Positions 42,592 to 52,580 of a stretch of 64,000 nucleotides of DNA are shown here, in pieces. Position 1 is the stretch's first letter. Each line of letters begins with the position of its first letter. The stretch lies in contig CACJAV010000003.1 in the NCBI GenBank assembly GCA_902591485.1, forward strand, positions 56,406-120,405. The letters are read 5' to 3'. The notes under the pieces are model-generated. The model was not told the origin of the DNA. It was given only the letters and a program-made list of their open reading frames with translations, and did not search any database. The DNA is from an uncultured Alphaproteobacteria bacterium (GTDB lineage Bacteria; Pseudomonadota; Alphaproteobacteria; HIMB59; GCA-002718135). The position numbers and the translations under genes were made by a program.

Positions 42592-44940
42592 ATGAAAAAA
42601 TTAATATATTCAATTTTTGCACTATCATTTGTCTCATTTTTTGTAGTTTGTGGTTTTATTCTGACGATTTTATGGAATTATTCACCCGATTTACCAAGCT
42701 ATGAAAAGATAACAAATTATAAACCTAACTTATCTTCACGACTCTATAGTTCTGACGGTTTATTGCTTAAAAGCTTTCATAAAGAAGAAAGACTTTACAT
42801 ACCAATAGAAAGAATTCCTGAACAAATAATTCAAGCTTTTATAGCAGCTGAAGATAAAAATTTCTTTAATCATTTTGGTGTAGATTTTTATGCTATTTTG
42901 AGAGCATCGTTTACTAACTTAATTAACAGTAACAAAAATAGAAAATTAATTGGAGCCTCAACAATAACTCAACAAGTAGTAAAAAATTTACTTCTTTCCA
43001 ATGAAGTTAGCTATGAGAGAAAAATAAAAGAAATATTATTAGCATTAAGGATTGAGAATATTTTAGAAAAAGATCAGATATTAGAATTATATTTAAATGA
43101 TATTTATCTTGGAAAAAGATCTTATGGGATTGCTTCAGCAAGTCTAAATTATTTTAACAAATCTCTTTCAGAGTTGAATTTAGATGAAATAGCCTTTTTG
43201 GCCTCTCTTCCAAAAGCTCCAAATAATTATAACCCAAGTGAAAATTATGAAGCTGCTTTTGAAAGAAGAAATTGGGTCCTGGATCGAATGTACTCAAATA
43301 AATTCATTGAAAAAAAGGATTTAATTTTTAAAACAAAACCTATCAAATTATTTTCAAGAAATAAGTTGATTTTTAATGAAGCTGATTATTTTTATGAAGA
43401 AATAAGAAAGCATCTTTTTAATCAATATGGTGAAAAAAAATTTTATTCTGAAGGATTAATAGTTAAGACATCTCTTGACTCAAATTTGCAAAAAATTGCA
43501 AACAAGTCTTTAATAAAAGGTTTGATAGATTATGATAAGCGTCATGGATGGAGAGGATCATTAGGAAAAGATGATGTTAGTAATGAAAATTTAGAAAATT
43601 TTATTTTAAAATTTAAAAATCCTTTTCCGAATAAATGGCAAATTGTTCAAATAAAAAAAATTAATGATAATTTGATTAATGTTTTAGATCAAAATAATAA
43701 AGATTTAATTGTTGATTTAAATTCAGCAGACAATGAATGGTTAAAAAAAGAAGTATTTACTGTTGGAGAAATAATTTTTGTAGAATTAATAGAAAATGAT
43801 TTAATTATTAGACAAATTCCAGAAGTTAATGGAGCAATAGTTGTTATAAATCCACATTCTGGTGATGTGCTTGCAATGTCTGGGGGGTTAAGTTTTAATT
43901 TGAGTCAGTTTAATAGATCTACACAAGCAAAAAGGCAGCCTGGCTCAGCTTTTAAACCTTTTGTATATATTACAGCCTTAAATGACGGTTTTAATCCATC
44001 TACATTAGTTCTTGATGCACCATATGTAATTGATCAAGGTCCAGGTTTACCTAAATGGAAACCAGCCAATTATACAGATGAATTTTATGGCTTGACTACA
44101 ATTAGAACAGGAATTGAAAAATCAAGAAATCTTATGACAATTAGACTCGCTAATGAAATAGGTATCCCAAAAATTCTTCAGACTGCTAAAGAATTTGAGA
44201 TAGATAAGTTTCTTGATGATAATATGTCTATGTCCCTAGGAAGCGGTTTAGTTCGCCTTATTGATATTACTAATGCATACGGCATAATCGCTAATGGTGG
44301 AAAAAAAATTCAACCTAATTTCATACAAAGTATTTATGACAGAGAAGGAAAATTAATATTTAAAAGTACAAACAAAAATTGCTTTGATTGTTTGATAAAT
44401 AAATTAGATAAAAATATTAATATTCCAAACATTATAGATAATAAAGAGCTGATCATTGATCCAAGAATAGCTTACCAGGTTACATCGATGATGGAAGGGG
44501 TTGTGCAAAGAGGAACTGCTATTAAACTCAAAGATCTTGGTTTAACTCTAGCAGGCAAAACAGGAACTACTAACAAAAACAAAGACGCCTGGTTTATAGG
44601 TTATTCACCTGACATTGTAGTAGGAATTTATGTAGGTTATGATCAACCTAAATCACTAGGTTATAAAGAAACTGGTTCATCTGTAGCAGTTCCAATTTTT
44701 AAAAATTATGCTTTAAACTCAGATATAAATAAAAACAATAAACCATTTAGGATACCAAATGGATTGACTTTTATTAATATTGACCCTAGCACCGGAATGC
44801 CATCAAACAATAAAAATTCAATAATGGAACCATTTATTAAGTCTCCAGAAAATATTTTAAAAAATGAAATAAATGTTATAGACTCATTAGGTTTTAGTTC
44901 AGAAATAATTTCTGGAACAGGTGGGTTACTAAATAATTAA
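42592..44940 (+). CDS. mrcA: Penicillin-binding protein 1A (bifunctional glycosyltransferase/transpeptidase)
   Basis: A 782-residue class A PBP polymerising and cross-linking peptidoglycan. It has an N-terminal membrane anchor (IYSIFALSFVSFFVVCGFIL), a GT51 domain with AAEDKNFFNHFGVD and GASTITQQVVKNLLL, a mid OB-like region, and a transpeptidase with the nucleophile in RQPGSAFKPFVY (SxxK), SRNLM (SxN) and LAGKTGTTNKNKDAW (KTG). I start at the ATG 42592; the frame is open from a TTG 9 bases earlier. It overlaps prfB by one base. Confidence 0.93.
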   Translation: MKKLIYSIFALSFVSFFVVCGFILTILWNYSPDLPSYEKITNYKPNLSSRLYSSDGLLLKSFHKEERLYIPIERIPEQIIQAFIAAEDKNFFNHFGVDFYAILRASFTNLINSNKNRKLIGASTITQQVVKNLLLSNEVSYERKIKEILLALRIENILEKDQILELYLNDIYLGKRSYGIASASLNYFNKSLSELNLDEIAFLASLPKAPNNYNPSENYEAAFERRNWVLDRMYSNKFIEKKDLIFKTKPIKLFSRNKLIFNEADYFYEEIRKHLFNQYGEKKFYSEGLIVKTSLDSNLQKIANKSLIKGLIDYDKRHGWRGSLGKDDVSNENLENFILKFKNPFPNKWQIVQIKKINDNLINVLDQNNKDLIVDLNSADNEWLKKEVFTVGEIIFVELIENDLIIRQIPEVNGAIVVINPHSGDVLAMSGGLSFNLSQFNRSTQAKRQPGSAFKPFVYITALNDGFNPSTLVLDAPYVIDQGPGLPKWKPANYTDEFYGLTTIRTGIEKSRNLMTIRLANEIGIPKILQTAKEFEIDKFLDDNMSMSLGSGLVRLIDITNAYGIIANGGKKIQPNFIQSIYDREGKLIFKSTNKNCFDCLINKLDKNINIPNIIDNKELIIDPRIAYQVTSMMEGVVQRGTAIKLKDLGLTLAGKTGTTNKNKDAWFIGYSPDIVVGIYVGYDQPKSLGYKETGSSVAVPIFKNYALNSDINKNNKPFRIPNGLTFINIDPSTGMPSNNKNSIMEPFIKSPENILKNEINVIDSLGFSSEIISGTGGLLNN

Positions 44941-46032
44941 TGAATTTTAAAGAAAAAATTGAGTCTAATATAGAGATTATAAATAATAACTACGATCTGC
45001 TGAGGAGGGGGGTTTGACTTTCCTTTACTAAAACAAGAATTAAAAAAGTTAAGATTGGAAAGTGAAAATCCAGAAATTTGGAAAGATCCAAAAGCAAAAT
45101 CACTATTTCAAAAAATTAAAAATATTGAAAATAAAATTAAAGATTTTGAAACAATTGAAACCAATATTGAATATATAAAAGAATTATTAAATATTGCAGT
45201 ATCTGAAAACAATGAAGAATATTTTGAACAATTAGTTAGTGAGTCTAACAAACTTTTAATTATTTCAAATAAATCTAGGTTAGAAAACTTAATGAGTGAG
45301 ACCGCAGATCCAAACAATGTTTTTTTAGAAATACACGCAGGTGCTGGAGGTACAGAAAGTCAAGATTGGGCTGAAATGTTACTTCGGATGTATATTCGAT
45401 GGTCGGAAAAACAAAATGCTAAAATATTACTTCTTCAAGAGACTCGAGGGGAAGAAGCAGGAATAAAGTCTTCAACAGTGAAGATAGAAAAAAATTATGC
45501 ATACGGATGGTTAAAAAGAGAAAGTGGTATACACCGTTTAGTTAGAATCTCACCGTTTGATAGTAATAAGAGAAGGCACACAAGTTTTGCTAGTGTATGG
45601 GTTTATCCAGAAATAGATGATAAAATTGAAATTTCAATAAATGACTCAGATTTAAGAATTGATACTTACAGAGCATCTGGTGCTGGTGGACAGCATGTTA
45701 ATACAACGGATAGTGCTGTCAGAATTAAACATTTGCCAACCGACATAGTTGTTCAGTGTCAAAATGATAGATCGCAACATAAAAATAAAGCATACGCAAT
45801 GAATATGTTAAAATCTAGAATATATGAATATGAATTACAAAAAAGAAAAGAAAAGGAAAATGTTATAAATGATCAAAAAAAGCAAATAGGTTGGGGTAGT
45901 CAGATTCGATCATACGTTTTGCATCCATATAAATTAATAAAGGATTTAAGATCTAATCATGAATCATCTGATGTAAATGCTATTTTAGATGGAGAAATTG
46001 ATGGTTTTCTAGAAAAATCATTATACTTATAA
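44940..46032 (+). CDS. prfB: Peptide chain release factor 2, with programmed +1 frameshift
   Basis: RF2 ends translation at UGA and UAA. The gene starts at ATG 44940 inside the PBP1A stop (TAATG). 25 codons are read to GTT at 45012-45014, then an in-frame TGA at 45015-45017 is bypassed by a +1 shift to GAC at 45016-45018. Coding is thus join(44940..45014,45016..46032), 363 residues. The tripeptide SPF (RISPFDSNKRRH) for UGA recognition and GGQ (GAGGQHVNTTDSAVRI) for hydrolysis are present. An apparent later start at 45055 would drop the N-terminal domain and is rejected. Confidence 0.96.
45003..45018 (+). promoter_or_regulatory. prfB programmed +1 frameshift site
   Basis: The sequence AGGAGGGGGGTTTGAC contains a strong internal Shine-Dalgarno (AGGAGGGGG) directly before the slippery GTT and the in-frame TGA stop followed by C. 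This is the autoregulatory RF2 site: scarce RF2 lets the ribosome slip +1 (GTT to TTT, then GAC). E. coli uses CTT TGA C; here the slippery codon is GTT. Confidence 0.95.
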
Positions 46033-46039
46033 ATTAAAA

Positions 46040-47281
46040 TTATTTTTTAATTTTTAAAATACCAATATTTTTTTTGCCTACACTTATTTTGATTTCAGAT
46101 TTGTTAGCATAAAAATTTAGAGATAAATCAGTAGAGCTATATATTTCTTCATTAATTCTTATGCCATGTGATTTTATTAATCTTTTGGTATCACTTCTAC
46201 TTTTACTTAAATTGAGTTTTTCTAATGCATCTAAAATTGTAAATTTTGAATTTTTTATGAAAGACGAATTAATCTCATAAGACGGCAATCTTTTGTCAGT
46301 TTTTTTTATAGTAAACAAATTGTTTGCCATGTCTTCTGCTTCTTTTGCAGACTCAATTCCTCTACAAATTTTTGTTACTTCATAAGCAAGTATTTTTTTA
46401 GCCTCATTGGTTTCCTTGCCTTTTAATTGTGATAATTTTTTTATTTCGTCTAAATTAATTTTAGTAAATAATTTTAAAAAACTCTCAACTTTCTCATCTG
46501 AAACATTTCTCCAAAATTGGTAAAAGTCAAAATTACTAAGTTTTTCTTTATCTAGCCATACTGCACCTTTTGCAGTTTTACCCATTTTCGAACCGTCTGT
46601 GTTTGTAATTAGTGGTGAAGTAATTGCATAAGCTTTTTTATTTAAAATTTTTTTAATTAAATCGATACCATTAATAATATTACCCCATTGATCAGATCCT
46701 CCCATTTGTAAAACACAGTCAAAATTTTTTCTTAAATAATAAAAATCATATGCTTGAAGTAACATATAATTAAATTCTAAAAAGGTTAATGCTTGTTCTC
46801 TGTCCAATCTATTTTTTACAGATTCATATGTAAGCATCTTATTAAGGGTTAATTTTGATCCTACATCTCTCAAAAACTCTATGTAATTTAGTTCAGAAAG
46901 CCAATTATAATTATTAATTATGGAGCCTCTTTTATTTAAATTTATAAATTGATTAAATGTTTTTTCAATTTTTTTAATATTTTTATTAATTTGATCCAGA
47001 CTTATTATTTTTCTTGTTGAGTCTTTTCCTGACGGATCTCCAACCAATGTAGTTCCTCCACCTACTAAAGCTATAGACTTGTGACCATAAGTATCTAACC
47101 AATTTAGTAACATTAGCTGAACTAAACTTCCAATATGAAGGCTATCACTTGTAATATCAAAACCAATATATGCTGTTATTTTTTTTTTTGAAATTAATGA
47201 ATCTAAACTTTCTATGTCACTTGACTGATAAATAAAACCACGTGAATTGATTTCTTTTAGAAATTCAGATTTTAATTTCAT
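46040..47281 (-). CDS. tyrS: Tyrosyl-tRNA synthetase
   Basis: A 413-residue class I synthetase. The HIGH-type motif is in DSLHIGSLVQL, the KMSKS-type loop reads DGSKMGKTAKGAVW, and tyrosine recognition residues are in YIGFDIT and MLLQAYDFYYL. A C-terminal S4-like RNA-binding domain (about 340-413) is present. It is convergent with prfB, with only 7 bases between the stops and an A/T-only inverted repeat there. Confidence 0.95.
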   Translation of the reverse strand: MKLKSEFLKEINSRGFIYQSSDIESLDSLISKKKITAYIGFDITSDSLHIGSLVQLMLLNWLDTYGHKSIALVGGGTTLVGDPSGKDSTRKIISLDQINKNIKKIEKTFNQFINLNKRGSIINNYNWLSELNYIEFLRDVGSKLTLNKMLTYESVKNRLDREQALTFLEFNYMLLQAYDFYYLRKNFDCVLQMGGSDQWGNIINGIDLIKKILNKKAYAITSPLITNTDGSKMGKTAKGAVWLDKEKLSNFDFYQFWRNVSDEKVESFLKLFTKINLDEIKKLSQLKGKETNEAKKILAYEVTKICRGIESAKEAEDMANNLFTIKKTDKRLPSYEINSSFIKNSKFTILDALEKLNLSKSRSDTKRLIKSHGIRINEEIYSSTDLSLNFYANKSEIKISVGKKNIGILKIKK

Positions 47282-47297
47282 TATTTTTTTTTAATAA

Positions 47298-47936
47298 CTA
47301 GTTAATATTTTCTTTAATATACTTATCTACTATTTCAGTAAATTGAGTAGAATAATTTTCATAAAAATGGTCTGCTCCTTTTATAGGTTTAAACTTTATA
47401 TCAACCTTTTTTTGTTTTTGTAACTTTTCAGCCAATATTTTTGTTGAATCAAAGGATGCTATATTATCCTTATCACCATGAACAATAAGTCCTGAAGATG
47501 GACAAGGAGCTAAAAAACTAAAATCTCTATTGTTTGCAGGAGGCGAAACACTTACAAAACCATTAATCTCCGGTCTTCTCATTAATAATTGCATTGCAAC
47601 CCATGCTCCAAATGAAAAGCCTACTACCCAACAAATCTTAGAATTTGTATTGTATTGTTGTAACCAATCTAAAACACTTGCTGCATCACTTAATTCACCT
47701 TCACCATCATCATATATGCCTTCACTTTTCCCTACACCTCTAAAATTAAATCGTATTGCTGAAAAACCATTATTTACAAATATCTTAAATAGTTTGAAAA
47801 CAATTTTAGTATTCATAGTGCCCCCTCTAGAAGGGTCAGGATGTAAAATTAGCGCTATTGGAGACTGATCATTGTTATTATGAGCATATTTTGCTTCAAT
47901 CTTACCCTCCGGTCCAGGAATTAATAAATCAACCAT
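47298..47936 (-). CDS. Alpha/beta hydrolase, COG2945-like
   Basis: A 212-residue cytoplasmic hydrolase. The nucleophile elbow is VVGFSFGAWVAM (GFSFG), upstream IALILHPDPSRGGTMNTK and IRFNFRGVGKSEG are typical of this dienelactone-hydrolase-like group, and the C-terminal ADHFYE supplies histidine. I begin at ATG 47936 (MVDLLIPGPEGKIEAK); a longer frame to 48002 would overlap mnmA and adds nonconserved residues. The substrate is unknown. Confidence 0.85.
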   Translation of the reverse strand: MVDLLIPGPEGKIEAKYAHNNNDQSPIALILHPDPSRGGTMNTKIVFKLFKIFVNNGFSAIRFNFRGVGKSEGIYDDGEGELSDAASVLDWLQQYNTNSKICWVVGFSFGAWVAMQLLMRRPEINGFVSVSPPANNRDFSFLAPCPSSGLIVHGDKDNIASFDSTKILAEKLQKQKKVDIKFKPIKGADHFYENYSTQFTEIVDKYIKENIN

Positions 47937-47992
47937 TATTCTAAAGCTATTATTGAAGTAATATGACTTTGTAAATATATAGATAAAAAAAT

Positions 47993-49084
47993 ATGAACTC
48001 ACTTGGATTTGATAAAAAAGAAAAAGATACCAAAGTAATTGTTGCTATGTCAGGAGGTGTAGATAGTTCTGTTGCAGCAGTAAAACTTAAAAAAGAGGGT
48101 TATGATGTAATAGGGGTAACATTACGTTTATATAACCAGCCAAACTCTTCTAAATCAAAATCATGTTGTGCAGGTATAGATATCGATGATGCAAGTAAAG
48201 TTGCCAAACAGTATGATTTTCCTCATAAAGTTTTTGATTATCAAGATAAGTTTTTTAATGGTGTTATTAATAATTTTGTTGACTCCTATGCAAATGGGGA
48301 AACTCCTGTTCCTTGTATTCAGTGCAATCAAACTGTTAAATTTTCAGATTTATTGGAAGAATCAAAGAACTTAAATGCTGATGCTCTTGTTACAGGTCAT
48401 TACGCAATAAGGCAGGGAGGGCTTAAAGACTCAAAACTTTATAAGGCAAAAGATAAAAGTAAGGACCAGAGTTATTTTTTATTTGCAACTTTGCAAGATC
48501 AATTAGATTATGTCCGTTTTCCACTTGGTAATTATTTAAAAGCAGACATAAGACAAATGGCAAATGATTATAAATTAGTCGTCAGTGATAAGCCTGATAG
48601 CCAAGATATATGTTTTGTTACATCTGACTCTTACAGAGATTTAATTAATAAGATTAAACCAGATATAAACAAAGAAGGCATAATATTTGACATAAACGGA
48701 AATAAGATTGGAGTTCATAAAGGAATAGCAAATTATACTATTGGTCAGAGAAAAGGAGTTGGAGTTGGAGGTCAGGAACACCCACTATATGTGCAAGAAG
48801 TAAATAAAAATCAAAATTATATTGTGTTAGCTCCTTACGAAAAATTACAAAAAAATAAAATCTATTTTACAAATATAAATTTATTAGAAAAACAGATTTT
48901 AAATAAAGAACTTGAATGCTCAGCAAAAATAAGATCAACTCAGAGTGAAATTTCAGGTAAATTAAACATAATTGATAATGGGGGTTATTTTCTATTTGAT
49001 AAACCAGTTTCTGCAACATCCCCCGGTCAGGCTTGTGTTTTTTATAAGAATGATCAAGTATTAGGCGGAGGTTGGATAACTTAA
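47993..49084 (+). CDS. mnmA: tRNA-specific 2-thiouridylase
   Basis: MnmA installs the 2-thio group on U34 of tRNA-Lys, -Glu and -Gln. The 363-residue protein has the PP-loop VIVAMSGGVDSSVAAVKL and the catalytic cysteine pair, first in TPVPCIQCNQTVKF and second in SQDICFVTSDSY. GVHKGIANYTIGQRKGVGVGG is also characteristic. Sulfur would arrive from a cysteine desulfurase, possibly SufS encoded downstream. An Irr-like palindrome follows its stop codon, before sufB. Confidence 0.95.
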   Translation: MNSLGFDKKEKDTKVIVAMSGGVDSSVAAVKLKKEGYDVIGVTLRLYNQPNSSKSKSCCAGIDIDDASKVAKQYDFPHKVFDYQDKFFNGVINNFVDSYANGETPVPCIQCNQTVKFSDLLEESKNLNADALVTGHYAIRQGGLKDSKLYKAKDKSKDQSYFLFATLQDQLDYVRFPLGNYLKADIRQMANDYKLVVSDKPDSQDICFVTSDSYRDLINKIKPDINKEGIIFDINGNKIGVHKGIANYTIGQRKGVGVGGQEHPLYVQEVNKNQNYIVLAPYEKLQKNKIYFTNINLLEKQILNKELECSAKIRSTQSEISGKLNIIDNGGYFLFDKPVSATSPGQACVFYKNDQVLGGGWIT

Positions 49085-49086
49085 TA

Positions 49087-49104
49087 TTTAGAATTCATTC
49101 TAAA
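49087..49104. promoter_or_regulatory. Irr box-like palindrome upstream of the suf operon
   Basis: TTTAGAATTCATTCTAAA is a perfect 18-bp palindrome 61 bases before the sufB start. Its arms, TTTAGAA and TTCTAAA, are those of the iron control element bound by the haem-responsive regulator Irr in Alphaproteobacteria, known to precede suf operons there. A weak -35-like TTGAAA (49120-49125) lies downstream, so the site could overlap or sit next to the promoter. The spacing of the arms may differ from the consensus; binding is inferred. Confidence 0.6.
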
Positions 49105-49164
49105 TTAACCTATTTATAGTTGAAAACACTGGATTTTTAATAATAAAACTTTATTTGAATAATT

Positions 49165-50616
49165 GTGGATACTGAAACTAGTCAAACTTTAGATAAATTT
49201 GCTCAAGATAAATATAAATATGGTTTTGTTACAAATATTGACTCTGATAGGCCAAAAAAAGGCTTAGACGAGGAAATAATCAAGTTTATTTCTCAAAAGA
49301 AAAATGAACCTAACTGGATGCTTACTTGGAGACTTGATTCCTATAAAAAGTGGTTAAAAATGTCTGACCCTAAATGGGCAAATATACAGTTCCCTAAAAT
49401 TGATTATCAGGATATTTATTATTATTCCGCTCCAAAAGGTTTTGAAAAAAAACCCAAAGATTTAAGTGAAGTAGATCCGAAATTAATTGAAACTTATAAT
49501 AAACTTGGAATCCCTCTCGAAGAACAGAAAGTATTAGCAGGAGTTGCAGTAGATGCAGTTTTTGATAGTGTTTCAGTTGCAACTACTTACAAAGGTGAAC
49601 TGGAAAAACTTGGTATAGTATTTTGTTCTATTAGCGAAGCTATTCAATCACATCCTGAATTAGTAAAAAAATATCTTGGCTCTGTTATTCCTCCAGGCGA
49701 TCATTCTTTTTCAGCACTTAACTCTGCAGTATTTACTGATGGCTCTTTTGTTTATATTCCGGAAAATGTTAAATGTCCAATGGAGCTCTCTACTTATTTT
49801 AGAATAAATGCAGAAGAAACAGGTCAGTTTGAAAGAACATTAATTATAGCTGACAAGGGAAGTTATGTGAGCTACCTCGAAGGTTGTACAGCACCACAAC
49901 GAGATACAAATCAGCTTCATGCAGCGAATGTTGAATTAATTGCTCTAGAAAATGCAGAAATAAAATATTCTACAGTTCAAAATTGGTACCCAGGAGATGA
50001 AGATGGAAAAGGTGGAATTTATAATTTTGTTACAAAAAGAGGTCTTTGCAAAGGTAAGAATAGTAAAATATCATGGACTCAGGTTGAAACAGGATCTGCT
50101 GTAACTTGGAAATATCCAAGTTGTATTCTTAAAGGTGATAACTCAATTGGAGAATTCTACTCCGTGGCCATTACAAATAATTTTCAACAAGCTGATACTG
50201 GTACAAAGATGACTCATATTGGTAAAAATACTCGAAGTAAGATTATTTCTAAAGGTATTTCTTTAGGCCATTCTCAAAATACTTATAGAGGAAATGTATC
50301 GTTTCTAAGAAAAGCTCACAAGGCTAGAAATTATACTCAATGTGACTCTCTTTTAGTTGGTAATAAATGTGGAGCCCATACAATTCCATACATAGATTCA
50401 AAAAATAACTCTGCAATTATTGAACATGAAGCGTCTACTTCTAAAATTAACGAAGATCAGTTGTATTATTGTAGACAAAGAGGTCTTAGTCATGAAGAAG
50501 CGGTTTCATTAATTGTTAATGGATTTTGTAAGCAAGTTCTCCAAGAGTTACCGATGGAATTCGCAGTAGAGGCGCAAAAATTAGTGTCAATCTCTCTGGA
50601 AGGGAGTGTTGGATGA
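49165..50616 (+). CDS. sufB: Fe-S cluster assembly scaffold protein SufB
   Basis: SufB forms the SufBC2D scaffold on which Fe-S clusters are built. The 483-residue protein contains [21 protein letters not shown]-like [40 protein letters not shown], and the C-terminal [26 protein letters not shown] with the conserved cysteines and glutamate. The start is GTG at 49165. It overlaps sufC by 4 bases. The 80-base upstream gap carries a palindromic operator candidate. Confidence 0.96.
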   Translation: MDTETSQTLDKFAQDKYKYGFVTNIDSDRPKKGLDEEIIKFISQKKNEPNWMLTWRLDSYKKWLKMSDPKWANIQFPKIDYQDIYYYSAPKGFEKKPKDLSEVDPKLIETYNKLGIPLEEQKVLAGVAVDAVFDSVSVATTYKGELEKLGIVFCSISEAIQSHPELVKKYLGSVIPPGDHSFSALNSAVFTDGSFVYIPENVKCPMELSTYFRINAEETGQFERTLIIADKGSYVSYLEGCTAPQRDTNQLHAANVELIALENAEIKYSTVQNWYPGDEDGKGGIYNFVTKRGLCKGKNSKISWTQVETGSAVTWKYPSCILKGDNSIGEFYSVAITNNFQQADTGTKMTHIGKNTRSKIISKGISLGHSQNTYRGNVSFLRKAHKARNYTQCDSLLVGNKCGAHTIPYIDSKNNSAIIEHEASTSKINEDQLYYCRQRGLSHEEAVSLIVNGFCKQVLQELPMEFAVEAQKLVSISLEGSVG

Positions 50617-51353
50617 TTTTTTTAAATATTAATAATTTGAATGTGTCTATTGAAGGCAAAAAAATTCTTAATGATTTTAACATTACCATAAATGAGGGTG
50701 AAGTGCATGCTATCATGGGCCCAAATGGTTGTGGTAAAAGTACTTTGGCAAATGTGCTAGCTGGTAATGAAGATTATGAAGTAAATTCAGGTAAAGTTAT
50801 TTTCAAAGATGAAAATCTATTAGATTTAAATATAGAAGAAAGAGCTCAAAAGGGACTCTTTTTAGCTTTTCAATATCCGGTTGAAATACCAGGTGTAAAT
50901 ATTACGCCATTCCTTCAGGCTTCTATTAATTCAAAGCTTAAAAATCATCAAAAACCAGAATTAGATAACCTCTCATTTGCTAAACTATTAAGAAAAAATG
51001 CAGAGGAGCTTGGAATCAGTAGTGATATGCTCAAAAGATCAATTAATACAGGTTTTTCTGGTGGTGAAAAAAAGAGATACGAGATTCTTCAAATGAGTAT
51101 TCTTAATCCTGAACTTTCAATTTTTGATGAAACTGACTCTGGTCTTGATGTTGATGCTTTGAGAATTGTTACAGAAGGCATTAATAAATTTAAAGATCCA
51201 AAAAAATCTTTTTTGATCATAACACATTATCAAAAACTCTTAGACTATATTCACCCTGATTATGTGCATGTTATGAGGGATGGTCAAATAGTGAAATCAG
51301 GTGATATATCTTTAGCTACTGAAATAGAAGCATCAGGTTATAAAAATTTTTAA
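50613..51353 (+). CDS. sufC: Fe-S cluster assembly ATPase SufC
   Basis: SufC is the ABC-type ATPase of the SufBC2D complex. The 246-residue protein has Walker [10 protein letters not shown], signature [13 protein letters not shown], Walker [17 protein letters not shown] and the H-loop IITHYQKLL. The DETDSGLD form is characteristic of SufC. It overlaps sufB by 4 bases and is directly followed by sufD. Confidence 0.97.
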   Translation: MIFLNINNLNVSIEGKKILNDFNITINEGEVHAIMGPNGCGKSTLANVLAGNEDYEVNSGKVIFKDENLLDLNIEERAQKGLFLAFQYPVEIPGVNITPFLQASINSKLKNHQKPELDNLSFAKLLRKNAEELGISSDMLKRSINTGFSGGEKKRYEILQMSILNPELSIFDETDSGLDVDALRIVTEGINKFKDPKKSFLIITHYQKLLDYIHPDYVHVMRDGQIVKSGDISLATEIEASGYKNF

Positions 51354-52580
51354 ATGACTTTTGAAAATAATTTTATCAATCACTCTAAAGAATATATTTT
51401 TTTAGATAACGAAACTCTTCTAAATCAGAGAGAGGAAACTTTTAAAAAAATTTTTCAAAAAAATTATGATAAAAAAAATAATGAAAGCCTTAAAAATATC
51501 ACGATTACAGATTTAAGCAAGTTTGAGTATTTCTACAAACCTAAAAAAGAAGACTCTACAATTTCATTAATAGATAATTTTAATTATGAAATCAGAGTGG
51601 TTAATGGAATATGCAAAAATTATGAAGATGATAATATTGAAATAAGAAATCTTACAAATTTAGATTTTAAAAAATTTTTAAATCAAAACAATAATTATTT
51701 AGATGATATAATAATTGATTTTAATAAAATCTTTCTAAATTCCGGATTTATTTTTAATATCAAAAGTAATTCTAAACTAAAAATACGTTTAATTCATAGT
51801 ACTTCAGATAATTTCACAATATTTCAAAATAATTTTGTAAATTTTAAAAAAAATTGTGATGTTCAATTAGAACATTATTTTAATTTTACACACAACTCAA
51901 TAAATAATATAAATTATAATATTAATGTTGAGGAAGGCAGTGTTATTAAGCATAATATTTTCGAAAATTTTTCAAATACAAATAAACTTTATTTAACTTC
52001 AAATACTGTTTGTGAAAAAAGTTCATCTTATAATCAAAATACTTATAATTTCTCTGAAGGTTTTGTAAGAAATTTTCATCACGCTCTTTTGAATGGAGAA
52101 TTTGCAAATGCAACATTAAAGGGTTGTTTTTTTCTAAAAAATAAAAATGTATGCTCAAATAAAACAAATATTATACACAACGCTGAGCATTGTTCCAGCG
52201 ATCAAACTTACAAAGGTATTTTAAATGATCATTCGAAGGCAAATTACTATAGTAATACTTTTGTACATGAAAATGCTCAAAAGACTGAAGGATATCAATT
52301 AAGTAAAGGAATATTATTAACTGATAATTGCTCTTTTTTCTCAAAACCTGAACTTAAAATATTTGCAGATGATGTTAAATGTTCTCATGGTTCTACAATT
52401 GGTCCTGTAGATGAAAGTGCTCTTTATTATTTGCGGTCAAGAGGGATTAGTAAAAATGAAGCCATGAAAATGATTATTTCTTCTTTTATTGAGGAAGATT
52501 TGCAAAATCTTGATATAGATGGTGCTAAAATAATAAGTAATAATCTATCAGATTATTTGAGCAGTCTAGTAGATGATTAA
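51354..52580 (+). CDS. sufD: Fe-S cluster assembly protein SufD
   Basis: A 408-residue SufB paralogue that partners it in the scaffold. The N-terminal half is poorly conserved and lysine- and asparagine-rich. The C-terminal right-handed beta-helix region shows HHALLNGEFANATLKGCFF, KTNIIHNAEHCSSDQTYKGIL, and KCSHGSTIGPVDESALYYLRSRGI with the conserved histidine. It starts one base after the sufC stop and overlaps sufS by 8 bases. Confidence 0.93.
   Translation: MTFENNFINHSKEYIFLDNETLLNQREETFKKIFQKNYDKKNNESLKNITITDLSKFEYFYKPKKEDSTISLIDNFNYEIRVVNGICKNYEDDNIEIRNLTNLDFKKFLNQNNNYLDDIIIDFNKIFLNSGFIFNIKSNSKLKIRLIHSTSDNFTIFQNNFVNFKKNCDVQLEHYFNFTHNSINNINYNINVEEGSVIKHNIFENFSNTNKLYLTSNTVCEKSSSYNQNTYNFSEGFVRNFHHALLNGEFANATLKGCFFLKNKNVCSNKTNIIHNAEHCSSDQTYKGILNDHSKANYYSNTFVHENAQKTEGYQLSKGILLTDNCSFFSKPELKIFADDVKCSHGSTIGPVDESALYYLRSRGISKNEAMKMIISSFIEEDLQNLDIDGAKIISNNLSDYLSSLVDD

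Noticed and set aside
44940-45055. prfB as a pseudogene or truncated gene starting at 45055
   Set aside because: The TGA lies in a perfect programmed frameshift context and the full-length protein has normal RF2 length after a +1 shift.
46031-46053. Terminator between prfB and tyrS
   Set aside because: AAATTAAAA/TTTTAATTT is an inverted repeat of A and T only, too weak to call an intrinsic terminator in this AT-rich DNA.
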